This document shows positions 36,181 to 44,053 of a DNA stretch of 64,000 bases, one piece after another (positions within the stretch are counted from its first letter, which is position 1; every line of letters begins with the position of its first letter). A program made the position numbers and the translations under genes. The notes under the pieces were generated by a model. The model was not told the DNA's origin, searched no databases, and saw only the letters and a program-made list of their open reading frames with translations. Source of the stretch: AWTP1-13 sp033764875 (GTDB lineage Bacteria; Pseudomonadota; Alphaproteobacteria; Rhizobiales; Hyphomicrobiaceae); the NCBI GenBank assembly GCA_033764875.1, contig JANRIO010000102.1, forward strand, positions 17,000 to 80,999, in the 5' to 3' direction.

Positions 36181-37052
36181 TCTTCGACGTCAGCCACCGC
36201 ACCAGCTACAGCTACCGCTATCCCGTGCTGCAGTCCCAGCACCTCCTGCACCTGACGCCGCGCGACAGCCAGCGCCAGACCGTCCTGCGCCACAGCCTGC
36301 TGATCGAGCCGGCGCCCTCCTCCCAGTCCGAGATTCGCGACCGCTACGGCAATCTCGTCGGCATCCTCACCGTGGCCGACGCCCACTCCGAGCTGATCGT
36401 CCACTCCCGCAGCACGGTGGACGTGCGCCCGCCCGAGTTGCCCATGCTCGGCCTCTCCACGCCCTGGGAGCTCGTCGCCTCCCGCGCCGTCACCGGCGAC
36501 GAGGGCCTCGACCTGTCGGTACTGGAGTTCATCTCCGCCTCGCGCCACACCCGGCCGATCCGCGATGCGCTCGACTACGTGACGCCCTCGTTCCCGGCCG
36601 GTCGCCCGATCCTCGAGGCCGCCTTCGAGCTCACCACCCGCATGTTCCGCGACTTCACCTTCGACCCGGCCGCAACCGACGTCTCGACCCCGGTGGCCCA
36701 CGTGCTCAAGCATCGCCGCGGCGTGTGCCAGGACTTTGCCCATGTCGCCATCACCTGCCTGCGCACGTTGAAGCTGCCGGTGCGCTACGTCAGCGGCTAC
36801 CTGCTCACGCGTCCCCCGCCGGGACAGCCCAAGCTTCAGGGCGCCGACGCGTCCCACGCCTGGATCTCGGTTTGGACGCCCGAGGTCGGCTGGGTCGATT
36901 TCGACCCAACCAACGGCGTCATCCCCTCGAGCGAGCACATCACGGTGGCCTTCGGCCGCGACTATGACGACGTCAGCCCGATCAGTGGCGTGCTGTTCGG
37001 CGGCATGGATCAAAGAATGTCCGTAGCTGTTGATGTTACCCCTGTTGGGTGA
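36177..37052 (+). CDS. Transglutaminase-like peptidase family protein
   Basis: This 291-residue protein has the bacterial transglutaminase N-terminal beta domain (residues 1-90, FDVSHRTSYSYRYPV) and a papain-like core. The catalytic residues are Cys184 in RRGVCQDFAHV, His227 in ASHAWISVW and Asp243 in GWVDFDPTNG. It overlaps the ATP-grasp/alpha-E gene by four bases. Proteins of this pairing are thought to act as peptidases or amide-bond exchangers on a product of the ATP-grasp enzyme. The proteasome-like protease gene sometimes found third in this set is not present. Confidence 0.9.
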   Translation: MIFDVSHRTSYSYRYPVLQSQHLLHLTPRDSQRQTVLRHSLLIEPAPSSQSEIRDRYGNLVGILTVADAHSELIVHSRSTVDVRPPELPMLGLSTPWELVASRAVTGDEGLDLSVLEFISASRHTRPIRDALDYVTPSFPAGRPILEAAFELTTRMFRDFTFDPAATDVSTPVAHVLKHRRGVCQDFAHVAITCLRTLKLPVRYVSGYLLTRPPPGQPKLQGADASHAWISVWTPEVGWVDFDPTNGVIPSSEHITVAFGRDYDDVSPISGVLFGGMDQRMSVAVDVTPVG

Positions 37053-37220
37053 CAGCTTTCTCGGCTATGGATGCTGGTAATCAAGAACAAAAAGAAGTCG
37101 CTTGCACCACGCTTTGCTGCGTGGCAACGAGCGGTTCGGGCAGGAAGCGCGGATTGCAGGCAATGCCTCCGCAATGGGAACGCCGCTCCCGCCAGGGAGC
37201 GCGAGGGCTGAAGTAGCAAG

Positions 37221-37976
37221 ATGTCGGTTGATTACGTACTCGAGACCGCGGGACTGACGAAGGAATTCCGGGGCTTCACCGCCGTCAAGAACGTCGACTT
37301 GAAGGTGAGGCGCGGCACCATCCACGCCCTGATTGGCCCCAACGGCGCCGGCAAGACCACCTGCTTTAATCTGATCACCAAGTTTCTCCAGCCGACCGCC
37401 GGCCACATCCGCTACGAGGGCCGCGACATCACCCGGGACAAGCCGCACAAGGTGGCCCGCCTCGGCCTCGTCCGCTCCTTCCAGATCTCGGCCGTCTTCC
37501 CGCATCTCACGGTTCTGGAGAACGTGCGCGTCGCCCTGCAGCGCACGCTCGGCACCTCCTACCATTTCTGGCGGGCCGAGAGCTCTGTCGAGGTGTTGAA
37601 CGAGCGCGCCATGCAGCTCCTATCGGACGTCGGAGTCCAGGCCTACGCCGGCGTCCCCGCGGTCGAGCTGCCCTACGGCCGCAAGCGCGCCCTCGAGATT
37701 GCCACCACCCTCGCGCTCGACCCCGCCATGCTCTTGCTCGACGAGCCCATGGCCGGCATGGGTGCTGAGGACATCGCCCGCACCTCCGCCCTGATCAAGC
37801 GCGTCGCCAAGGACCGCACCGTTCTCATGGTGGAGCACAACCTCTCGGTCGTCGCCAACCTCTCGGACCGCATCACCGTGCTCGCGCGCGGCGAGGTTCT
37901 GGCCGAGGGCACCTACGCCGAGGTCTCCGGCAATCCGCAGGTCGTGGAGGCCTACATGGGGACTGGCCATGAGTGA
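37221..37976 (+). CDS. livG: Branched-chain-type ABC importer ATPase (LivG-like)
   Basis: This 251-residue ATPase has Walker A GPNGAGKTTCFNLIT, the Q-loop VRSFQISAVFPHLTVLENV, and a degenerate signature VELPYGRKRALEIA in place of LSGGQ, which is normal for LivG. Walker B is LLLDEPMAGMG. It works with LivF and the two permeases below. It is the first gene of a rightward importer operon; the following gene overlaps it by eight bases. The ligand class could be amino acids, amides, urea or aromatic acids. Confidence 0.9.
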   Translation: MSVDYVLETAGLTKEFRGFTAVKNVDLKVRRGTIHALIGPNGAGKTTCFNLITKFLQPTAGHIRYEGRDITRDKPHKVARLGLVRSFQISAVFPHLTVLENVRVALQRTLGTSYHFWRAESSVEVLNERAMQLLSDVGVQAYAGVPAVELPYGRKRALEIATTLALDPAMLLLDEPMAGMGAEDIARTSALIKRVAKDRTVLMVEHNLSVVANLSDRITVLARGEVLAEGTYAEVSGNPQVVEAYMGTGHE

Positions 37977-38676
37977 GCCGCTGCTCAGCGTCCGCGACGT
38001 CCATGCCTGGTATGGCGAGAGCCATATTCTGCACGGCATGTCCTTCGACGTGCGCGAGGGCGAGGTCGTGACGCTGCTTGGCCGCAACGGCGCCGGCAAG
38101 ACCACCACCATGCGCGCGATCATGGGCATGGTCGGCACCCGCAGGGGCTCGATCAAGCATCAGGGCCACGAGCTCATCAAGCTCAAGTCCAATCAGATTG
38201 CCCGCGAGGGCATTGCCTATTGCCCGGAGGAGCGCGGCATCTTCGCGAGCCTCAACGTGTGGGAGAACCTCACCCTGCCGCCACGCGTCAAGAAGGACGG
38301 CGGGCTCTCCATCGAGCGCATCTACGATCTCTTCCCCAATCTGAAGGAGCGCTCCTCCAGCCAGGGCACCAAGCTGTCGGGCGGCGAGCAGCAGATGCTC
38401 GCCATCGCCCGCATCCTGCGCACGGGCGCCCGTCTTCTGCTGCTCGACGAGCCGACGGAGGGTCTGGCGCCCGTCATCGTGCAGCAGATCGGCTCGACCA
38501 TCCGCGCCTTGCGCGAGCAGGGCTTCACCATCCTGCTCGTCGAGCAGAATTTCCGTTTCGCGGCCACCGTCGCCGACCGCCACTACGTGGTCGAGCACGG
38601 GCAGGTGATCGACATGATCCCCAACGCGGCCCTCGAGGCCAACCGCGAGAAGCTGAAGACTTATCTCGGCGTTTGA
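37969..38676 (+). CDS. livF: Branched-chain-type ABC importer ATPase (LivF-like)
   Basis: This 235-residue ATPase has Walker A LLGRNGAGKTTTMRAIMG, the LivF-type YCPEERGIFASLNVWENL, the signature KLSGGEQQMLAIARIL and Walker B LLLLDEPTEGLAP. Its ATG lies inside the last codons of livG, so translation is coupled. It forms the ATPase heterodimer with LivG. Confidence 0.92.
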   Translation: MSEPLLSVRDVHAWYGESHILHGMSFDVREGEVVTLLGRNGAGKTTTMRAIMGMVGTRRGSIKHQGHELIKLKSNQIAREGIAYCPEERGIFASLNVWENLTLPPRVKKDGGLSIERIYDLFPNLKERSSSQGTKLSGGEQQMLAIARILRTGARLLLLDEPTEGLAPVIVQQIGSTIRALREQGFTILLVEQNFRFAATVADRHYVVEHGQVIDMIPNAALEANREKLKTYLGV

Positions 38677-38703
38677 ACCAGATTCCCTAGAGAGGAGACG
38701 AAC

Positions 38704-39921
38704 ATGCGTCCAATCCTTAGACACGCAACGGCTGCGGCGGCGCTTCTCGCGAGCGCGGGCATGGCCCAGGCCCAGTACTCCGATGGCACCATCAAGATCG
38801 GCGTCATGAACGACCAGTCCGGCCTCTACGCCGACCTGACCGGCCAGGGCTCGGTCTGGGCCGCGCGCAAGGCCGTCGAGGACTTCTGCAAGACCACCAA
38901 GTGCCACGACAAGATCGAGGTCGTGTTCGCCGACCACCAGAACAAGCCGGACATCGGCTCCAACGTGGTTCGGCAATGGTACGACGTGGACAAGGTCGAC
39001 GTCGTCGTCGACGTGCCGACGTCCTCGGTCGCGCTCGCCGTCAACAACATCACCAAGGAGAAGAACAAGGTCTTCCTGGTGTCCGGCGCGGCGACCTCCG
39101 ACCTCACCGGCAAGGCCTGCACGCCCAACACCGTGCATTGGACCTACGACACCTGGGCGCTGGCCAACGGCACCGGCAACGCCATCGTCAAGACGGGCGG
39201 GGACAGCTGGTTCTTCCTGACCGCGGACTACGCCTTCGGCCATGCGCTCGAGCGCGACACGGCGGCAGTGGTCGAGAAGAACGGCGGCAAGGTGGTCGGC
39301 AAGGTCCGCCATCCCTTCCCCGGCCAGGACTTCTCGTCCTTCCTGCTGCAGGCTCAATCCTCCAAGGCCAAGATCATCGGCCTCGCCAACGCCGGCGGCG
39401 ACACCACCAATGCCATCAAGCAGGCGGCAGAGTTCGGCATCGTCCAGGGCGGCCAGAACCTCGCCGGCCTGCTCGTCTTCATCACCGACGTGCACGCGCT
39501 CGGCCTGAAGACCGCGCAGGGCCTGATCTTCACCGAGGCCTGGTACTGGGATCAGAACGACGCCAACCGCGCCTTCGCCAAGGAGTTCGGCGCCGCCAAC
39601 AAGGGCAACATGCCGACCATGGTGCAGGCCGGCGTCTACTCGGCCGTGGTCCACTACCTCAAGGCCGTGCACGACCTGAAGTCCGATGCCGACGGCGCAG
39701 CCGTCGTCGCCAAGATGAAGTCCACGCCGACCGACGACAAGCTGTTCGGCAAGGGCACCATTCGCCAGGACGGCCGCAAGGTCCACGACATGTACCTCTT
39801 CGAGGTCAAGAAGCCCGCGGAGAGCAAGGCACCGTGGGACTACTACAAGCAGCGCGCCGTGATCCCGGCCGCCGAGGCCTTCCGCCCCGAGAAGGACGGC
39901 GGCTGCCCGCTCGTGAAGTAA
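38704..39921 (+). CDS. Periplasmic binding protein of the branched-chain-type importer
   Basis: This 405-residue Leu/Ile/Val-binding-protein-fold receptor has a signal peptide at residues 1-24 (ASAGMAQAQ). The mature start is YSDGTIKIGVMNDQSGLYAD, followed by VVDVPTSSVALAVNNI and DSWFFLTADYAFGHALERD. GAGAGGAGACGAAC gives a strong ribosome-binding site. It is the receptor gene between the ATPase and permease genes. Several relatives bind compounds other than branched-chain amino acids, so the ligand is left open. Confidence 0.9.
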   Translation: MRPILRHATAAAALLASAGMAQAQYSDGTIKIGVMNDQSGLYADLTGQGSVWAARKAVEDFCKTTKCHDKIEVVFADHQNKPDIGSNVVRQWYDVDKVDVVVDVPTSSVALAVNNITKEKNKVFLVSGAATSDLTGKACTPNTVHWTYDTWALANGTGNAIVKTGGDSWFFLTADYAFGHALERDTAAVVEKNGGKVVGKVRHPFPGQDFSSFLLQAQSSKAKIIGLANAGGDTTNAIKQAAEFGIVQGGQNLAGLLVFITDVHALGLKTAQGLIFTEAWYWDQNDANRAFAKEFGAANKGNMPTMVQAGVYSAVVHYLKAVHDLKSDADGAAVVAKMKSTPTDDKLFGKGTIRQDGRKVHDMYLFEVKKPAESKAPWDYYKQRAVIPAAEAFRPEKDGGCPLVK

Positions 39922-40014
39922 GCGCGGCTTGGCAATAGGGGGCGGGGCCGTTCGCGGCCCTCCCCTGAAGGTCGATGCCCTCGTACTTTGGCACCGACAG
40001 AAGATACCGATGTC

Positions 40015-40097
40015 ATCCTCGGGCTTTTCCCGAGGATCCAGCCTCCAGCAGGCGCCAGAGCAAGCTGGCGGAGGGATGGTCGGGACAAGCCCGACCA
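40015..40097. repeat. Multi-hairpin intergenic element (REP/RIME-like) inside the liv operon
   Basis: Three hairpins lie in 83 bases: ATCCTCGGG-CTTTT-CCCGAGGAT (40015-40037), CGCCAG-AGCAAG-CTGGCG (40053-40070) and TGGTCGGG-ACAAG-CCCGACCA (40077-40097). Two end hairpins with five-base loops, and the frame-open sequence between, resemble the mosaic palindromic elements scattered through rhizobial genomes. It sits between the binding protein and the permease genes. Copy number elsewhere in the genome cannot be seen from here. Confidence 0.65.
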
Positions 40098-40192
40098 CGA
40101 CAAGCGGGTAGCAACCGTTGGCGTGAGAACACCAGTGGCCCGGGCCCTCGGGGGCGACGTGTCGAGGTACGGCAGACAGGATCAGTGAGGCA

Positions 40193-41077
40193 ATGATTTT
40201 CGAGCTTCTGGGTGTTCCCCCGCAAGCACTGTTCGGCCAGCTGCTCCTGGGCCTCATCAACGGCGCGTTCTACGCGCTGCTGTCGCTTGGCCTCGCCGTC
40301 ATCTTCGGCCTCATGAACGTCATCAACTTCACCCACGGCGCCCAGTACATGATGGGCGCCTTCGCCTCCTGGATGCTGCTGCAGTACGCCGGCATTCCCT
40401 ACTGGGGCGCCCTGGTCCTGGCACCCATCATCATCGGCGCCACGGGTATCATCATCGAGCGGCTGATGATCTCGCGGCTCTACCATCTCGACCATCTCTA
40501 CGGCCTGCTGCTCACCTTCGGCCTGGCCCTCATCATCGAAGGCCTGTTCCGCCAGCAGTACGGCTCCTCGGGCCTGCCCTACGCCAATCCGATTCCCGGC
40601 GGCACCAACCTCGGGTTCATGTTCCTGCCCTGGTACCGCGGCTGGGTGGTGGTGTTCTCGCTCGCCGTCTGCCTGTCCACCTGGTTCATGATCGAGAAGA
40701 CCAAGCTCGGCTCCTACCTGCGCGCTGCGACCGAGCGGCCCGACCTTGTGCAGGCCTTCGGCGTCAACGTGCCGCGCATGATCACGCTCACCTACGGCTT
40801 CGGCGTCGGCCTCGCGGCGCTCGCCGGCGTGCTCGCCGCGCCCATCTACTCCGTCAACCCGATCATGGGCGCCAACTTGATCATCGTGGTCTTCGCCGTC
40901 GTTGTGATCGGCGGCATGGGCTCCATCATGGGCGCGATCCTCACCGGCTTCGCGCTCGGCATCATCGAGGGCCTGACCAAGGTCTTCTACCCGGAGGCGT
41001 CAAACACTGTGATCTTCGTGATCATGGCCATCGTGCTCCTGATCCGCCCGCAGGGCCTGTTCGGCACCCCCAAGTAG
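40193..41077 (+). CDS. livH: Branched-chain-type ABC importer permease (LivH-like)
   Basis: This 294-residue permease has about eight membrane helices. It shows the LivH-type LLGLINGAFYALLSLGLAVI near the N-terminus, NFTHGAQYMMGAF, the coupling loop LRAATERPDLVQAFGVNVPR and the closing AIVLLIRPQGLFGTPK. It forms the channel with LivM. The gene starts about 270 bases after the binding-protein gene, with the hairpin element between, and ends 12 bases before livM. Confidence 0.92.
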   Translation: MIFELLGVPPQALFGQLLLGLINGAFYALLSLGLAVIFGLMNVINFTHGAQYMMGAFASWMLLQYAGIPYWGALVLAPIIIGATGIIIERLMISRLYHLDHLYGLLLTFGLALIIEGLFRQQYGSSGLPYANPIPGGTNLGFMFLPWYRGWVVVFSLAVCLSTWFMIEKTKLGSYLRAATERPDLVQAFGVNVPRMITLTYGFGVGLAALAGVLAAPIYSVNPIMGANLIIVVFAVVVIGGMGSIMGAILTGFALGIIEGLTKVFYPEASNTVIFVIMAIVLLIRPQGLFGTPK

Positions 41078-41089
41078 GAGAGCGCCAAG

Positions 41090-42070
41090 ATGTCCGGATC
41101 CAAGAGCAGGGATATGCTGGTCTTCGCGGTGCTGATGGCGATCGGCCTCGTCGCGCCGTTCCTCGTCTACCCCGTGTTCCTGATGAAGGTGCTGTGCTTT
41201 GCGCTGTTCGCGCTGGCCTTCAACCTGCTCGTCGGCTACGTCGGCCTGCTCTCCTTCGGCCACGCCATGTTCTTCGGCTTTGCCGCCTACATCTCCGGCC
41301 ACACGGTCAAGGTGCTGGGCTGGACCCCCGAGCTCGGCATTCTGGCCGGCACCGCCTGCGCGGCGCTCATGGGTCTTGCCACCGGCCTTCTCGCCATCCG
41401 CCGCCAGGGCATCTACTTCGCCATGGTGACGCTCGCTCTGTCTCAGATGGTGTTCTTCTACTGCGTGCAGGCCAAGTTCACCGGCGGCGAGGACGGCATC
41501 CAGGCGATCCCGCGGCGCCCGCTGCTCGGCCTCATCGACACCACCAGCGACGTCACCTTCTACTATTTCGTCCTCGCCGTGTTCGCGGCCGGCTTCCTGA
41601 TCATCTACCGCACCATCCACTCGCCCTTCGGCCAGGTCATGAAGGCCATCCGCGAGAACGAGGCGCGCGCCATCTCGCTGGGCTACGCGGTGGACGCCTT
41701 CAAGCTGATCGCGTTCGTTCTGTCGGCCTCGCTCGCGGGCCTTGCCGGCGCCATGAAGTCGCTCGTCTTCCAGCTCGCGTCCCTGACGGATGTCACCTGG
41801 CAGATGTCGGGCGAGGTGGTCCTCATGACCCTCGTCGGCGGCATGGGCACCGTGTTCGGGCCGATCCTCGGCGCCGGCATCATCATCGCCATGCAGAACT
41901 ACCTGGCGAGCTTCGGCGAGTGGGTGCTGGTCATCCAGGGCGTGATCTTCGTGATCACGGTGCTGCTGTTCCGCCGCGGCATCGTCGGTGAGCTGATCGC
42001 CTACTTCAACCGCTTCAATCCGCCGGCCCACGCCGCGCCGGTCGGCGCCGAGGCCAAGCCGGCCGAGTAG
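41090..42070 (+). CDS. livM: Branched-chain-type ABC importer permease (LivM-like)
   Basis: This 326-residue permease has LivM features: LLVGYVGLLSFGHAMFFGFA, GLLAIRRQGIYFAMVTLALS, and the coupling loop MKAIRENEARAISLGYAVDA. Near the end is GGMGTVFGPILGAGIIIAM. It is the last gene of the importer operon. Only three bases separate its stop from the stop of a small convergent gene. Confidence 0.92.
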   Translation: MSGSKSRDMLVFAVLMAIGLVAPFLVYPVFLMKVLCFALFALAFNLLVGYVGLLSFGHAMFFGFAAYISGHTVKVLGWTPELGILAGTACAALMGLATGLLAIRRQGIYFAMVTLALSQMVFFYCVQAKFTGGEDGIQAIPRRPLLGLIDTTSDVTFYYFVLAVFAAGFLIIYRTIHSPFGQVMKAIRENEARAISLGYAVDAFKLIAFVLSASLAGLAGAMKSLVFQLASLTDVTWQMSGEVVLMTLVGGMGTVFGPILGAGIIIAMQNYLASFGEWVLVIQGVIFVITVLLFRRGIVGELIAYFNRFNPPAHAAPVGAEAKPAE

Positions 42071-42073
42071 CCC

Positions 42074-42301
42074 TCAGGCCGTGCGCCGGGCCTTGTCGCC
42101 CCACCGGTGCGCGTAGTCGTAGATGCCCACGACCGCCGCCGGCGATCCGTCGAGCGAGGTCGCGATCGCCGCCCCCGTCGCCACGGCCCGCGCCTTCGCC
42201 TGGCCGACCGGATCCTGGTCCGGGGCGAGCTGCATATCGGCCTGCGCCTCCAGCCTGCGGCGGCGCCGCTCCTCGATCCGGTGTATGAGGTCGCCAAACA
42301 T
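42074..42301 (-). CDS. Small conserved-looking hypothetical protein
   Basis: This 75-residue protein was not recognised. A basic N-terminal helix (HRIEERRRRRLEAQADMQLA) is followed by an Ala-rich middle and a C-terminal tail with IYDYAHRWGDKARRTA. There is no signal peptide or membrane segment. GGAAAGGA lies about 8 bases before the ATG, and codon use is like that of its neighbours, so it looks real. It is convergent with livM and divergent from the LDHD-type gene. Confidence 0.6.
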   Translation of the reverse strand: MFGDLIHRIEERRRRRLEAQADMQLAPDQDPVGQAKARAVATGAAIATSLDGSPAAVVGIYDYAHRWGDKARRTA

Positions 42302-42499
42302 GATGCTGTCCTTTCCGTCGCCCCTGCTGATAGAGGCCTTCCGTTCGCCGCCTCATATCGAGCCTCGGGCCGTGGCCAGCAATGTCGGGGGCGCTCACTT
42401 TGCAACACGAGCACGTGAGATTTGCCGGCAGAACCCGCTGGCGGCCCCCCGCGCGAGCCACTAAGAATCGGGGCGCAGGCGCACAAGAGGGCGAACGGC

Positions 42500-43918
42500 A
42501 TGGCTGAAATCCTGGAAAGCACGGGTCCGCGGGTCGACAAGGCCGCCCTCGATACGGCCGTCGGCATCCTCCGCCAGCGCTTCGGCGAGCGCCTGCAGAC
42601 CGGCCAGGCCATCCGCGAGCAGCACGGCAACACGCTCACCTGGCTGCCGAACCAGCCGCCCGACGCAGTCCTCTTCGTCGAAACCCAGGATGACGTGCGT
42701 CAGATTGTCGAGGTCGCGCGCACCCACCGCGTACCCATCATCCCGTTTGGGGCCGGCACCTCGCTCGAGGGCCACGTCAACGCCCCCCGCGGCGGCCTGT
42801 CCCTCGACTTCTCGCGCATGAACCGCGTGCTCGCCGTCAACGAGCGCGATCTCGACTGCGTCGTCGAGCCGGGCGTCTCCCGCAAGCAGCTCAACGAATA
42901 CCTGCGCGACATGGGCCTGTTCTTTCCCGTCGACCCCGGTGCCGAGGAGGCGACGATCGGCGGCATGGCGGCCACCCGCGCCTCCGGCACCAATGCCACG
43001 CGCTACGGCACCATGCGCGAGAACGTGTTGAACCTCACCGCCGTCATGGCCGACGGCAGCGTGGTCAAGACGGCCCAGCGCGCCCGCAAGTCGGCGGCCG
43101 GCTACGACCTGACCAAGCTCATCGTCGGCTCCGAGGGCACCCTCGGCATCATCACCGAGCTGACCGTGCGGCTCTACGGCATCCCCGAGAGGATCCTGTC
43201 CGCCGTCTGCACGTTTGCCACGCTCGAGGGAGCCTGCAACACCGTGATCCAGTCCTTGCAGCTGGGCCTCGGCGTCGCGCGCATGGAGATCGTCGACCCC
43301 ATGACCATCATGGCCGTCAACGTGCATTCCAAGCTGAGCCTGGAGGAGAAGCCGACGCTGTTCCTGGAGTTCCACGGCACCGAGGCCGGCGCCCGCGACC
43401 AGGTCGAGCACTTCAAGGCCATTGCCGACAGCGAGGGCGCACTGCGCTTCGATTGGGCCGAGAGCGAGGAGGAGCGCCGCCGGCTGTGGAAGGCCCGCCA
43501 CGACGCCTACTGGGCCATGAAGACCATGTGGCCCGGCAAGGACGTGCTCGCGACCGACGTCTGCGTACCCATCTCCCATCTCGCCCAGTGCGTGCTCGAG
43601 ACCGAGGAGGACGTGAAGCGCCTGGGTCTCATCGCCCCCATCGTCGGCCACGCGGGCGACGGCAACTTCCACACCCAGCCCGTGTTCGATCGCACCAATC
43701 CGGAGGAGGTCGGCCGCGTGAAGACGTTCCTGCAGCGCCTGTCCGAGCGCGCCATCCGCATGGAGGGCACCTGCACCGGCGAGCATGGCGTCGGCCAGGG
43801 CAAGATGAAATACCTCGAGGCCGAGCTCGGCGAGGGCCTTGCCATCATGCGCGCCATCAAGGCGGCGCTCGATCCCCTGAACATCCTCAACCCCGGCAAG
43901 ATCATCCCTGCCGCCTGA
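42500..43918 (+). CDS. FAD-linked D-lactate dehydrogenase / glycolate oxidase GlcD-type enzyme
   Basis: This 472-residue PCMH-type flavoprotein has FAD-binding blocks IIPFGAGTSLEGHVNAPRGG and GGMAATRASGTNATRYGTMR. It has the active-site HAGDGNFHTQPVF and the closing GEHGVGQGKMKYLEAELG. It is closest to mitochondrial-type LDHD D-2-hydroxyacid dehydrogenases, which act alone and pass electrons to cytochrome c. GlcE/GlcF partner genes are absent, which favours LDHD over glycolate oxidase. The ATG at 42500 (MAEILES) follows AAGAGGG; an upstream in-frame TTG has no support. Confidence 0.9.
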   Translation: MAEILESTGPRVDKAALDTAVGILRQRFGERLQTGQAIREQHGNTLTWLPNQPPDAVLFVETQDDVRQIVEVARTHRVPIIPFGAGTSLEGHVNAPRGGLSLDFSRMNRVLAVNERDLDCVVEPGVSRKQLNEYLRDMGLFFPVDPGAEEATIGGMAATRASGTNATRYGTMRENVLNLTAVMADGSVVKTAQRARKSAAGYDLTKLIVGSEGTLGIITELTVRLYGIPERILSAVCTFATLEGACNTVIQSLQLGLGVARMEIVDPMTIMAVNVHSKLSLEEKPTLFLEFHGTEAGARDQVEHFKAIADSEGALRFDWAESEEERRRLWKARHDAYWAMKTMWPGKDVLATDVCVPISHLAQCVLETEEDVKRLGLIAPIVGHAGDGNFHTQPVFDRTNPEEVGRVKTFLQRLSERAIRMEGTCTGEHGVGQGKMKYLEAELGEGLAIMRAIKAALDPLNILNPGKIIPAA

Positions 43919-44053
43919 TCGAGGCGGGCCGCCAACCGTGCCCGTCGAGTTGCAGGCGCATCGTTCAGCCTTCCTTTAGTCCTTCCTGGCAATCTCGCGA
44001 ACCGGGCGCGTCGGCAGTCGCTGCGCGCGAGGCTTCCTGTTTTGCGTTGAGCC

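Noticed and set aside
39975..40196. Short rightward frames in the liv intergenic region
   Set aside because: They translate the hairpin element itself and have no ribosome-binding site.
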